A stretch of DNA of 35,341 nucleotides, from the NCBI GenBank assembly GCA_001730015.1, contig MDLA01000161.1, positions 1 through 35,341 of the forward strand, in the 5' to 3' direction. Source of the DNA: Chromatiales bacterium (ex Bugula neritina AB1) (GTDB taxonomy: Bacteria > Pseudomonadota > Gammaproteobacteria > Granulosicoccales > Granulosicoccaceae). Each line of letters opens with the position of its first letter. The first letter of the stretch is position 1. Shown here piece by piece: positions 26,074 to 34,401 of the stretch. The notes beneath the pieces were generated by a model. It saw nothing but the letters and a program-made list of their open reading frames with translations. It was not told where the DNA came from and ran no database searches. The position numbers and the translations under genes are program-made.

Positions 26074-27531
26074 ATGGCAGCAAAGCTTGATTATTATAGT
26101 AATGGCAAATGGGTCGCGTCAGCGAAACGATTCAACGATCTAAATCCGTCTGACGATACAGTCTGGGCCGAGGTAGCAGATGCCGACTTGAACGCAATTG
26201 AGGACGCTATCGACGCGGCCCATGCCGCGTTTCCCGCCTGGGCCGCTCTAGCCTATACCGAGCGAGCGCATTTCATGATTGCTATGGCAGATGAAATAAA
26301 GCGCCGCCACACTGATATTGTCGATGCCCTGCAAGCCGAGGCTGGTGGCTGGTTTGGCAAAGGCCTGTTTGAGGCGGGCTACGTGCCAGAGGTGTTCCAT
26401 GCGGCTGCTGCATCGAATTACGCACCAATCGGCGAGGTTATGCCCTCCGAGTACCATAAACTCTCTATCGCCATGCGTCGCCCGATCGGCGTTGTGACCG
26501 TTATATCACCGTGGAATTTTCCGGCGCTGCTAACCAGTCGCGGGCTTGCGTTTCCCATGGCCGCCGGCAACACGGTAGTACTGAAACCTTCCGAAGAAAC
26601 CCCGTTTACCGGCGGGGTTCTGTTTGCAGAAATTGCAGAAGCCGTGGGCTTGCCTGCCGGGGTATTAAATGTTGTCACCTGCTCTCGTGACAACGTTCAA
26701 TCTGTTGGTAACGAACTGATCGAAAACCCTTTGGTAAAAGGAATATCGTTTACCGGTTCGACCGCTGTCGGCAGGCAGATTGCGGCCAAGGCAGGCGCTC
26801 ATCTAAAAAAAGCGTGTATTGAACTGGGTGGTAAAGACGCATTGATCATCTGTGATGACGCCGATACCGAGCGCGCACTGGGTGCAGCAAATTTCGGCAG
26901 TTTCATGCATCAGGGCCAGGTCTGCATGAGTGTAGAAAAAGTACTGGTACAGGATACAATCTATGAAAAATTTCTACCGGCGTTTGTTAAGCGGGCGGCG
27001 GCGTTACAGGTCGGAGATCCGACGGCTGAGAAAAGCAATGTTATCGGCCCGCTGATTAACGACAAGCAGGTAGCTCAGGTAAAGGCACAGCTCGACGATG
27101 CTATAGCCAAAGGCGCTAGAGTCGAGGTAGGCGGTAACATCCACGGTAGATTTGTCGAACCGACTATTCTCACCGGAGTCACCACTGACATGCTGATCTA
27201 TCAGAATGAAACCTTTGGGCCGGTGGTGCCGGTTATACCGTTCACTACCGATGAACACGCCATAGCCATAGCCAACGACACCGAATACGGTTTGTCTTCA
27301 GGAGTGATTACCCGAAACGAGCAGCGAGGTTTTGCCATAGCGGCAGCGCTGGAAACCGGTATGTGCCATATCAACTGTTCATCAATAAACGATGAACCAC
27401 ACATACCGTTTGGTGGTTCGAAGGCCTCGGGGGTCGGCCGTCACGGCGGTCGCTGGTCAACCGAAACCTTTACAGAGACCCGATGGATCACCATGGACAG
27501 GGGCGGTCGGCCGTACCCGCCAGTATTCTAG
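26074..27531 (+). CDS. Aldehyde dehydrogenase (NAD(P)-dependent, ALDH superfamily)
   Basis: This 485-residue aldehyde dehydrogenase oxidises an aldehyde to its acid. Catalytic marks are all present: PWNFP (Asn148), FTGSTAVG (coenzyme), ELGGKDA (Glu250) and GQVCMS (Cys284), with a late NETFGPVVPVIPF and FGGSKASGVGRHGG. The sequence resembles the benzaldehyde/vanillin-dehydrogenase side of the family, but the substrate is not certain. It begins 2 bases after LivF and precedes an alcohol-dehydrogenase-like SDR, so an alcohol-aldehyde-acid pathway for the imported compound is plausible. Confidence 0.92.
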   Translation: MAAKLDYYSNGKWVASAKRFNDLNPSDDTVWAEVADADLNAIEDAIDAAHAAFPAWAALAYTERAHFMIAMADEIKRRHTDIVDALQAEAGGWFGKGLFEAGYVPEVFHAAAASNYAPIGEVMPSEYHKLSIAMRRPIGVVTVISPWNFPALLTSRGLAFPMAAGNTVVLKPSEETPFTGGVLFAEIAEAVGLPAGVLNVVTCSRDNVQSVGNELIENPLVKGISFTGSTAVGRQIAAKAGAHLKKACIELGGKDALIICDDADTERALGAANFGSFMHQGQVCMSVEKVLVQDTIYEKFLPAFVKRAAALQVGDPTAEKSNVIGPLINDKQVAQVKAQLDDAIAKGARVEVGGNIHGRFVEPTILTGVTTDMLIYQNETFGPVVPVIPFTTDEHAIAIANDTEYGLSSGVITRNEQRGFAIAAALETGMCHINCSSINDEPHIPFGGSKASGVGRHGGRWSTETFTETRWITMDRGGRPYPPVF

Positions 27532-27568
27532 ATAGTATAAAGGGCGCGAAACATGAGGCGTTGCATAA

Positions 27569-28378
27569 ATGAATGATGAGAGATGGGCCAGCGGCAAACT
27601 GCTGCGTGACAAAACCATCGTTGTAACCGGCTGTTCATCCGGCATTGGCAAAGAGACGGCCCGGTTGATAAAAAAACTGGGTGGTGATGTTATCGGCGTT
27701 GATATCAATAAAACAGAAGAGCACGTCGACGAATTATATCTGGCCGATATGTCAGATCGCCGCACAATCAAAGCCCTGATTATGGCACTGCCAACCCGCA
27801 TTGATGGAATAGCCAATATAGCCGGTTTGCCGCCGACAGCGAGCGCCGAGAAAGTAATACTGGTGAATCTGGTGGGGCTGAAGTTTTTTACCGAAAACAT
27901 GATCCCCAAACTTAACGACAACGCTTCTATTGTTAATCTGGCATCATTGGCGGGCTTTGGCTGGGAGCAGGCGGTTGACAGCATCAGGGCCAGTGAAGAT
28001 CTCGAATTCGAAGACGTTACGCAATTTGCCAGAGATCACCACATCACCAATGAAGGCGGGCGCAGTTACTTTTTCAGCAAGGAAGCGTTGCTGGTCTGGA
28101 CAATGCAGCGGCGCTGGACATGGAGAGATCGCGGTATTCGAATGAACGCGGTATCACCTGGCCCGGTAGACACGCCGATTCTAAAGGATTTTATAGCAAC
28201 ACTGGGCGAGCGCGCAGAGGAAGACAATCGTGTAATGGACCGCCCCGGGCTGCCGGAAGATATAGCGCCACTCGTGGCGTTTCTGCTATCCGACATGACG
28301 ACCTGGATTCGTGGAACCAATATCCCCGTTGATGGTGGTATGAGTTGCCACCTCCAATGCAAAAAGCATCAGCTATAA
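27569..28378 (+). CDS. SDR oxidoreductase, coniferyl-alcohol-dehydrogenase-like
   Basis: This 269-residue short-chain dehydrogenase has a Rossmann motif VVTGCSSGIGKE (residues 18-29), Asp45 in GVDIN (suits NAD), NIAG (83-86), Ser126 and the catalytic Tyr167/Lys171 in SYFFSKEALLVW. A long insert between residues 128 and 160 and the YFxSKEALxVW pattern resemble CalA-type coniferyl alcohol dehydrogenases. The end, GTNIPVDGGMS, is typical. It would oxidise an alcohol to the aldehyde used by the preceding dehydrogenase. This is homology by eye; the aromatic substrate is inferred. Confidence 0.85.
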   Translation: MNDERWASGKLLRDKTIVVTGCSSGIGKETARLIKKLGGDVIGVDINKTEEHVDELYLADMSDRRTIKALIMALPTRIDGIANIAGLPPTASAEKVILVNLVGLKFFTENMIPKLNDNASIVNLASLAGFGWEQAVDSIRASEDLEFEDVTQFARDHHITNEGGRSYFFSKEALLVWTMQRRWTWRDRGIRMNAVSPGPVDTPILKDFIATLGERAEEDNRVMDRPGLPEDIAPLVAFLLSDMTTWIRGTNIPVDGGMSCHLQCKKHQL

Positions 28379-28388
28379 CGAGAGTAGG

Positions 28389-29999
28389 ATGAATATGATA
28401 ATCACCTGGTCAATAGTAGCGCTCATTATAGTGCTGGTGGTGATCGCACTGCTGGCGACATTCTTCAAGCGTTCAACTCGTGAGTTCAGCCTGATCCGAA
28501 CCGGGCTCGGCGGGCGCAAAGTCGTGATGGATGGCGGTGTCGTGGTACTGCCGTATTTCCATGATATAACCCGCGTCAACATGCAAACCCTGCGTTTTGA
28601 AGTAAACCGGTCGGCAGATCAGTCCCTGATCACTAAAGATAGGATGCGGGTGGACGTCGGCGTAGAGTTCTATGTATCGGTCGACCCTTCAGTCGATGGT
28701 ATATCGCGAGCGGCACAGACTCTGGGCGGCCGAACGTCGAATCCCGATAAACTGCACGAATTGATCGACGGCAAACTGATCGATACGCTGCGCTCCGTCG
28801 CCGCTCGCATGACGCTGGACGAGCTGCATGAGAATCGCGGAGAGTTTGTCGCAGAAGTACGGAAGAGCGTCGCGGAATCGTTAAGCCGCAATGGACTGGC
28901 ACTGGAAAGTGTATCGCTTACCTCACTCGATCAAACCCCGTTCAATTCGCTCGATGAAAACAACGCATTTAACGCCGTGGGTATGCGTCGATTAGCAGAG
29001 GTGATTGCCAATTCTAAAAAAGAGCGGGCACTTATAGATCGAGATGCGGAAGTAGCAGTTCACCGCTCCACTATGGAAGCATCGAAATTAAAGCTCAGTA
29101 TCGATTTAGAGCAGCAGGCGGCAGAGCTGGAACAAGTGCGGGAGATAGAAACACTGCGCGCAAAGCAGTTATCCGAAATAGCAATGCGCAAAGCTGAAAG
29201 TGAGAAATCCAGCAACGCCGCACGTATCGAAATGGAACGCGCCATTCGCACCGACGATATAGCCCGCGAGCAAGCCATAAGCGAAGCCGAGATAGCCCGG
29301 GCCACCGCCCTTGAAGTTGCAGAGCAGGCACGCAATATAGCCGTAGCTTCGCAATCGCAGGAGGAAAGCAAGGCGCTGGCCGCCGCGGATCTGACCCGCG
29401 CTGAAGCAGTCACCGCCGCAGAAGCAATCACCACCGCCCGTGAAGTCGCCGACGCAAAACGCAGGAAAGAAGTGGCACTCGTGCAGGCCCAGCAACGCAG
29501 TGCCATCAGTACAGAAGAACTCGTTGCAAAAGCGCAGGCAGAGGCCCGGGCTGCAGTGGAGCAGGCAAAAGCCACACTCGCCGCCGCCGAGGCCCGAGCA
29601 TCCGTCAACAAGATGCGACTGGAAGCTACCAAAGCAAAGCTCAGCACCAAAGCCGAAGCACGCCGCGCCTTAAACGAGGCAGATAATGTATTAAGTAGTG
29701 AAGTTATGGCACTGAAGGCAGAGCTGGCCAAGCTGGAGACACTGCCATTGATCGTCGCGCAAATGGTCAAGCCGGCAGAAAAGATCGAATCGATCAATAT
29801 TCATCATCTGTCAGGGCTTGGCGTCGGCTCAGGTGGAGCAGGATCCACTGATCAGCAAAAGCCCGTTGTAAACCAGGCGCTCGACTCCGTTCTCGATATG
29901 GCAGTGCAGTTGCCGGCACTGAAAAAGCTTGGCGAAGAACTTGGAATTAGTATGGAAAAAGGTGTAACTGGTATTACCGAGAATATAGATAAAAAATAG
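28389..29999 (+). CDS. Flotillin / band-7 (SPFH) membrane protein
   Basis: This 536-residue protein has one N-terminal membrane helix (residues 4-26) followed by an SPFH/band-7 domain (about 30-215, with MDGGVVVLPYFHDITRVNMQ and KDRMRVDVGVEFYVSVDP). A long Ala/Glu-rich coiled coil runs from about 215 to 440, and then a short flotillin-type tail. This matches E. coli YqiK and bacterial flotillins, which form oligomers in membrane microdomains. It starts 10 bases after the SDR and so ends the operon. It may organise the importer or related membrane proteins; this is inference. Confidence 0.9.
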   Translation: MNMIITWSIVALIIVLVVIALLATFFKRSTREFSLIRTGLGGRKVVMDGGVVVLPYFHDITRVNMQTLRFEVNRSADQSLITKDRMRVDVGVEFYVSVDPSVDGISRAAQTLGGRTSNPDKLHELIDGKLIDTLRSVAARMTLDELHENRGEFVAEVRKSVAESLSRNGLALESVSLTSLDQTPFNSLDENNAFNAVGMRRLAEVIANSKKERALIDRDAEVAVHRSTMEASKLKLSIDLEQQAAELEQVREIETLRAKQLSEIAMRKAESEKSSNAARIEMERAIRTDDIAREQAISEAEIARATALEVAEQARNIAVASQSQEESKALAAADLTRAEAVTAAEAITTAREVADAKRRKEVALVQAQQRSAISTEELVAKAQAEARAAVEQAKATLAAAEARASVNKMRLEATKAKLSTKAEARRALNEADNVLSSEVMALKAELAKLETLPLIVAQMVKPAEKIESINIHHLSGLGVGSGGAGSTDQQKPVVNQALDSVLDMAVQLPALKKLGEELGISMEKGVTGITENIDKK

Positions 30000-30400
30000 G
30001 GAGTCTTCCAGACGCTCTGCTTCATCTGATTATAGTGATGGTAAGCTGAGATAAATAGAACACAGGAAATCACACTCAGGTTCGACTGTTCCAGTACAAG
30101 TTGCAATTTATCTTAATGGCTCGAATAGCGATGCGTGTTACTAATCCATTTCTCCTATACCCAAAAGCGATACAATCCGGTATGGCTGGCAACTACCAAC
30201 CCCCTTTCACGATAACGCCGACTGTTGTCGATCTGATTGCCGCGATAAGTGAGCAAATCGGCCGGGTAGCTGTGTTGGATGAATAACAAGGTCTGAGATT
30301 ACGTCGGGTCAACCGGATTCGAACAATACATGGCTCGCTGGCTATTGAAGGAAATACGCTGAGTGAAGTACAAATCATAGAGATTTTAGAAGGCAAACGA

Positions 30401-31039
30401 GTGATTGCGCCACCGCGTGAGCTTCAGGAAGCGCGTAATGCCATCAAGGTCTATGACCAATTCGATGACTGGTCAGCCACCGAAGAGCAACATCTGCTGA
30501 GCGCTCATCGTTTGCTGATGTCCGCTTTGGTCGACGATGCCGGCCTGTATCGATGTGGCAATGTCGGAGTCATGAACAACGATAAGGTGGTGTATATGGC
30601 ACCACCGGCGAACCAGGTGCATCGCTTGATGAGCAATCTGTTCGCATGGTTAAAAAGCACTAATCAGCACCCGTTGATTGTGAGAGCAGTATTTCACTAT
30701 GAATTTGAGTTTATTCACCCGTTCAGCGACGGCAATGGTCGAATGGGGCGACTTTGGCAGAGCCTGATTTTATCGCAGTGGAGGCCGCTATTGGCTCAAT
30801 TGCCGGTTGAAAGTATGGTGCATGCCAGGAAAATTGAGTACTACCAGGCGTTAAACGCCAGTACCCGACAAAGTGATTCGGCACCTTTCATTGAGTTTAT
30901 GCTGGCTGCAATCCTCGCCTTGATAAACGACTATGCAGGCGTTGATACCCCGCAGGTTACCCCCCCAAGATACCCCCCAGGTCACCCCCCAGGTTGCGAA
31001 CCTCCTGTTAGCGTTGAATGCCGCAGTGGAGCCGCTTAG
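30401..31039 (+). CDS. Fic domain fragment
   Basis: This is the longest intact piece of the broken Fic gene, 212 residues if translation started at the GTG at 30401. It holds PPRELQEARNAI, AHRLLM, GLYRCGNVGV and the full HPFSDGNGRMGR motif. It lacks the N-terminal inhibitory motif. Its last 25 residues after the poly-C run are out of frame. Whether it is made is unknown. Confidence 0.55.
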   Translation: MIAPPRELQEARNAIKVYDQFDDWSATEEQHLLSAHRLLMSALVDDAGLYRCGNVGVMNNDKVVYMAPPANQVHRLMSNLFAWLKSTNQHPLIVRAVFHYEFEFIHPFSDGNGRMGRLWQSLILSQWRPLLAQLPVESMVHARKIEYYQALNASTRQSDSAPFIEFMLAAILALINDYAGVDTPQVTPPRYPPGHPPGCEPPVSVECRSGAA

Positions 31040-31226
31040 TCGGGAAGCGCTTTTAAAGCAATTAGGGTTGAGAGATCGGAAATCCTTTCGGGAGCGTTAT
31101 CTGATGCCCGCGTTAGCACCTAGCTGGGTGGCGATGACACAGCCCGACAAGCCGAGCAGCAGATTGCAGCGCTATCGATTAACCGATGTGGGGCAGGATG
31201 TGCTGGTGAAAATCAAACACCAATAG
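30933..31226 (+). CDS. C-terminal fragment of Fic protein, winged-helix-like
   Basis: This frame overlaps the Fic fragment by about 100 bases and continues it after the extra C. The true continuation begins near DTPQVTPQVANLLLALN, and ALLKQLGLRDRKSFRERYLMPA looks like the winged-helix segment often found at the C-terminus of Fic proteins. The apparent start at 30933 is not natural. Confidence 0.5.
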   Translation: MQALIPRRLPPQDTPQVTPQVANLLLALNAAVEPLSREALLKQLGLRDRKSFRERYLMPALAPSWVAMTQPDKPSSRLQRYRLTDVGQDVLVKIKHQ

Positions 31227-31412
31227 TGCCGCAGCCGACCAGGTTATCGAGTTCCAAGAAATTTCAGATGGAGCAGAGTTAATTATTACGAAGCATCGTC
31301 GCCCGTTGAAAAAACCATGCATATCCATCGACTCAAATCGCAACCGACAAACTGTTAGTATTGGGTGATAATACGATTTCACCATCGCCAAACCATTCGG
31401 AGAATCAGAAAC

Positions 31413-32171
31413 ATGCAGAACAACCTGAAAGCAGCACTCGGAGCCGGCCAGACACAACGAGGAATCTGGATGAGTCTGTCGTCACCGATTGTTGCGGAAA
31501 TTGTCGGCGATGCGGGTTTCGACTGGGTGCTGATCGACTGCGAGCATGCACCAAACGATCTACCCACCCTGCGCGAACAGCTGCAGGCAATGCGTGGCAG
31601 CAGCTCAAGCCTGTTGGCCCGTCCACCGTGGAACGATATGGTGCTGATCAAGCAATTCATGGATGCAGGTGTACAGAATTTTATAATCCCATACGTGCAA
31701 AACCCGCAGGAAGCAAAAGACGCCGTGGCTGCGACGCGCTACCCACCGGAAGGTGTACGTGGAGTGGCTGGCGGATCGCGGGCTTCCAACTTTGGCCGCA
31801 ACAAAGCCTACCTTAAAGAATCCAATGACGCCGTAACAGTAATTGTTCAGGTTGAAACCATGGAAGCTATGGCAGATCTTGAAGCAATCGCACAGGTGCC
31901 CGGTGTCGATGGCGTGTTTATCGGCCCGGCAGATCTTTCCGCTTCGATGGGACATCTTGGTGATATTGAACATGCCGATGTACAAAAAGCTATTCGTGAA
32001 GCGGCAGAGCGCCTTTCAGCTATCGGTGTAGCTTCTGCCACTCTGGCGTTTGATCCTGCGGTAGCTGAACGATACATTGGCTATGGATATCAAATGGTCT
32101 GTGTTGGCTCGGATCAATCCTGTCTGATGGGTGGATTAGGTCAGCTGCACAAGCGTTTTATGAGCAGTTAG
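31413..32171 (+). CDS. HpcH/HpaI aldolase family protein
   Basis: This class-II pyruvate aldolase of the HpaI family has 252 residues. Marks are LIDCEHAPND (catalytic His), LARPPWND (substrate Arg), VQVETMEAM (metal Glu) and GPADLSASMG (metal Asp). It should cleave or make a 4-hydroxy-2-oxo acid, with pyruvate as one partner. The ATG at 31413 (MQNNLKAAL) is chosen; the frame runs further back to 31365 but that part is not family-like. It stands alone, 186 bases after the Fic remnant. Confidence 0.9.
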   Translation: MQNNLKAALGAGQTQRGIWMSLSSPIVAEIVGDAGFDWVLIDCEHAPNDLPTLREQLQAMRGSSSSLLARPPWNDMVLIKQFMDAGVQNFIIPYVQNPQEAKDAVAATRYPPEGVRGVAGGSRASNFGRNKAYLKESNDAVTVIVQVETMEAMADLEAIAQVPGVDGVFIGPADLSASMGHLGDIEHADVQKAIREAAERLSAIGVASATLAFDPAVAERYIGYGYQMVCVGSDQSCLMGGLGQLHKRFMSS

Positions 32172-32358
32172 ATTGCTTTTGATCGTTGGATTATAGATTT
32201 TGCCTGAATGCAAACGAAGGCGACATTGTGATACCGGCTAAGAGCGTCGGTTAAACCTTTAAAGTGATTAAGGTTGATTGCTGGCAACTGGTATCGTTGA
32301 AAAAAAAGGAGTGGCGGTGTGGGTAACACAGGGCGAGTGATGGCGACGGGGAGTTGTT

Positions 32359-33783
32359 GTGCCTGACCAGTACATAGCATTTGTCAAAAGAGATTGCCCC
32401 ACCTGCGAACTGGTAGCGCCGGCGCTTGCACAGCTTGCGGGCTCGGTTGAACTCACGGTTTACACCCAGGATGACCCGGGCTTTCCGGCTGGCGTTTCCA
32501 ATGTCATTGACGATACCCGGCTGGACGAATCTCATCGTCGTGATATCGAGATCGTACCGACACTGTTGCAGGTAGAAGGAGGTAACGAAACATCGCGGGT
32601 TATCGGTTGGGACAAGGGCGAATGGCAGCGCTTTACCGGAATCGCTGATCTTGGTGCAGAGCTAATCGACTGGAAAGCGGGTTGTGGTGCTATCAATGTT
32701 GAACCGGCAGTGCTTGAGCAACTGAAAATCCGCTTTGATGAAACTGGCATACAATCGCGCCGGGTGCAGCTTGGCAGCGCCGAAGACGAAATCGAGGCGA
32801 TGTATGAACGAGACTGGTCCGACGGGCTGCCATTGGTGCCGCCGACCGAAGTCCGGGTGTTACGCATGCTGCAGGGCACCTTGCGCGATCCACAGGAAAG
32901 CCTCGGAAAGTGCCCGCCGAATATGGGGGAGCTGACGGTTGAAAAAGCTGCCGTCAACGCTGTTATGGCAGGCTGTAAACCCGAGTATCTGCCAGTTGTG
33001 CTGGCCGCAGCCGAAGCTATTCTGGACGATGCTTTCGGTATGCACGGTGTGCTGGCAACGACGATGTACGTGTCGCCAGTTCTGGTGGTTAACGGGCCGG
33101 TGCGTAACCGCATCGGCATGAATAGCGGTGTCAATGTGCTGGGGCAGGGCAATCGGGCGAATGCAACGATCGGCCGGTCTTTGCAACTGATTATTCGCAA
33201 TGTCGGCGGTGGCAAGCCCGGAGAGGTCGATCGCGCCAATCTCGGTAATCCCGGTAAATATACGTATTGCTTCGCCGAGGACGAAGAAGGGTCGTGCTGG
33301 AGCCCGCTTTCAACCGATTTTGGATTCCAGGCCGGTGAATCTACTGTAACCGCCTTTGCAGGTTATGGCCTGCAGGGCATTGTCGATCAGAAAGCCCGTG
33401 ATCCGGAATCACTTTGCCAGAGTTTTGCTGCGGCGCTGCGATCAATGGCCAACCCCAAGATTGCGCCCGCAGGTGACGCCATACTGGTTGTGTGCCCGGA
33501 ACACGAGCGGGTGTTTCGCGAAGCCGGCTGGAGCAAGCGGCAGCTGTCCGACAGCCTCTATGAACTGACTCAAATCCCCGGAGCCGAACTGGTTCAGGGC
33601 GTTGGCGGTATAGCCGAGGGTATACCGCAGAGCATGGCATCAGAAACCTTCAGTAAAATCAGACCGGGCGGTCTATTGATTGTTCGAGCGGGTGGAGGAG
33701 CCGGTATGTTCTCCGCGATTATCGGTGGCTGGCTCGCAAGTGGTCCGGTCGGCAGTGTGCCGGTAGCCCGGCCGATCAATTGA
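32359..33783 (+). CDS. Thioredoxin-like domain fused to a domain of unknown function, UGSC partner
   Basis: This 474-residue protein has an N-terminal thioredoxin/glutaredoxin-like domain with CPTC (Cys13, Cys16) and a probable cis-Pro67 in IVPTLL. From about residue 145 a second, large domain begins with WSDGLPLVPPTEVRVLRML and continues with KCPPNMGELTVEKAAVNAVM, NVLGQGNRANATIGR and CFAEDEEGSCWSP to the end. I know this second domain as a widespread protein of unknown function often near UGSC proteins, but no role is established. The start is GTG with GGGGAG upstream. The selenoprotein gene begins 53 bases after its stop. A redox partner of that selenoprotein is the simplest inference. Confidence 0.8.
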   Translation: MPDQYIAFVKRDCPTCELVAPALAQLAGSVELTVYTQDDPGFPAGVSNVIDDTRLDESHRRDIEIVPTLLQVEGGNETSRVIGWDKGEWQRFTGIADLGAELIDWKAGCGAINVEPAVLEQLKIRFDETGIQSRRVQLGSAEDEIEAMYERDWSDGLPLVPPTEVRVLRMLQGTLRDPQESLGKCPPNMGELTVEKAAVNAVMAGCKPEYLPVVLAAAEAILDDAFGMHGVLATTMYVSPVLVVNGPVRNRIGMNSGVNVLGQGNRANATIGRSLQLIIRNVGGGKPGEVDRANLGNPGKYTYCFAEDEEGSCWSPLSTDFGFQAGESTVTAFAGYGLQGIVDQKARDPESLCQSFAAALRSMANPKIAPAGDAILVVCPEHERVFREAGWSKRQLSDSLYELTQIPGAELVQGVGGIAEGIPQSMASETFSKIRPGGLLIVRAGGGAGMFSAIIGGWLASGPVGSVPVARPIN

Positions 33784-33836
33784 GCTACCCGTTTCTATAA
33801 AGATTATTTTTATCTAACAGCAGGAGCATTCACAGC

Positions 33837-34364
33837 ATGACAATTCTGGTCGACCCAACGGCTGAGACTGCATCAGTTTCCCGGCAGCGTCCTGTGCGAC
33901 CGCCGGCACTGACCGGTTTATCAGTAGGTATTCTTGATATATCCAAAGCACGCGGCAGTGTTTTTCTCGATCGCCTTGATGAACGCTTTGTCGCCGCTGG
34001 CGTCAAGGTGAATCGCTATCGCAAACCAACGTTTGCGCGCCCCGCGCCTACCGGGTTGCGGCAACAGATTGCAACCGAAGTAGACTTGCTGGTTGAAGGT
34101 TTAGCGGATTGAGGTTCCTGTACGTCGTGCTGTACGCATGACATCGTGGAACTTGAAACCCGTGGAATCCCAAGTGTAGGTATTGCCACCACAGAATTTA
34201 TAGAGGCGGCTGCAGCGCAAAGCGAATCGCTTGCTTATGATCCGGCACTGATATTCGTACCGCACCCGATACAGGATCGCACTGATGAAGAGCTGCGGCA
34301 GATAGCAGACAATGCCTTTGACCGAATTGTTGAGAAACTGGTCGCAGGTAACCGCGACGAATAG
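33837..34364 (+). CDS. UGSC family selenoprotein (TGA read as selenocysteine)
   Basis: This 175-residue protein is complete only if TGA at 34110-34112 is read as selenocysteine (residue 92). The frame before it (33837-34109) and after it (34113-34364) is the same. The motif becomes VEGLADUGSCTSCCTHD, which matches the UGSC motif of the known UGSC-containing protein family, members of which carry either Sec or Cys at this place. The N-terminus LVDPTA and the C-terminal part RGIPSVGIATTEFIEAA and VPHPI also fit that family. A bSECIS-like hairpin follows the TGA. Three further Cys lie within seven residues (95, 98, 99), so a redox role is likely. Ordinary annotation would give two short genes. 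Sec-decoding genes (selA, selB, selC, selD) are outside the window. Confidence 0.88.
34110..34153 (+). promoter_or_regulatory. Bacterial SECIS-like hairpin
   Basis: Directly after the TGA, GGTTCC (34113-34118) pairs with GGAACT (34148-34153). After a 5x5 internal loop, GTCGTGC (34124-34130) pairs with GCATGAC (34136-34142), including one G-U pair. The apical loop is TGTAC (34131-34135), with G in the second position. The loop starts 18 bases after the TGA, within the spacing described for bacterial SECIS elements. The hairpin would recruit SelB to insert selenocysteine. Confidence 0.8.
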
Positions 34365-34401
34365 CCTTTAAAAAAGCGCGTCGCGCCCCAAAATCGGGTT
34401 A

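Larger units (their letters stand above)
30182..31226 (+). pseudogene. Fic family protein gene, disrupted by a stop and a frameshift
   Basis: The three pieces together make one Fic protein of about 350 residues. The N-terminus MAGNYQPPFTITPTVVDLI is in frame with what follows, but TAA at 30284-30286 interrupts it after AVLDE. The same frame then continues QGLRLRRVNRIRTIHGSLAIEGN, which contains the class-II inhibitory S-x-x-x-E-G-N motif. The Fic active site HPFSDGNGRMGR is intact at 30716-30751. At 30960-30966 a run of seven C replaces six and shifts the frame inside a TPQ/VTPQ repeat; the C-terminal helix-turn-helix-like part then reads on in the +1 frame to 31226. Fic enzymes AMPylate target proteins. 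As written the gene cannot make full-length protein. Confidence 0.8.

Noticed and set aside
29060..29797. 245-codon open frame on the minus strand
   Set aside because: It is antisense to the coiled-coil part of the flotillin gene; its Ala/Ser-rich composition is what the reverse of that repeat-like region gives.
30003..30021. Small hairpin after the flotillin gene as a terminator
   Set aside because: The stem is short with a bulge and no T tract follows.
30284..30286. TAA in the Fic gene as recoding
   Set aside because: TAA has no known selenocysteine or pyrrolysine use, and a second lesion follows downstream.
32532..33239. 235-codon open frame on the minus strand
   Set aside because: It lies wholly within the well-supported thioredoxin-fusion gene and has no recognisable domain.
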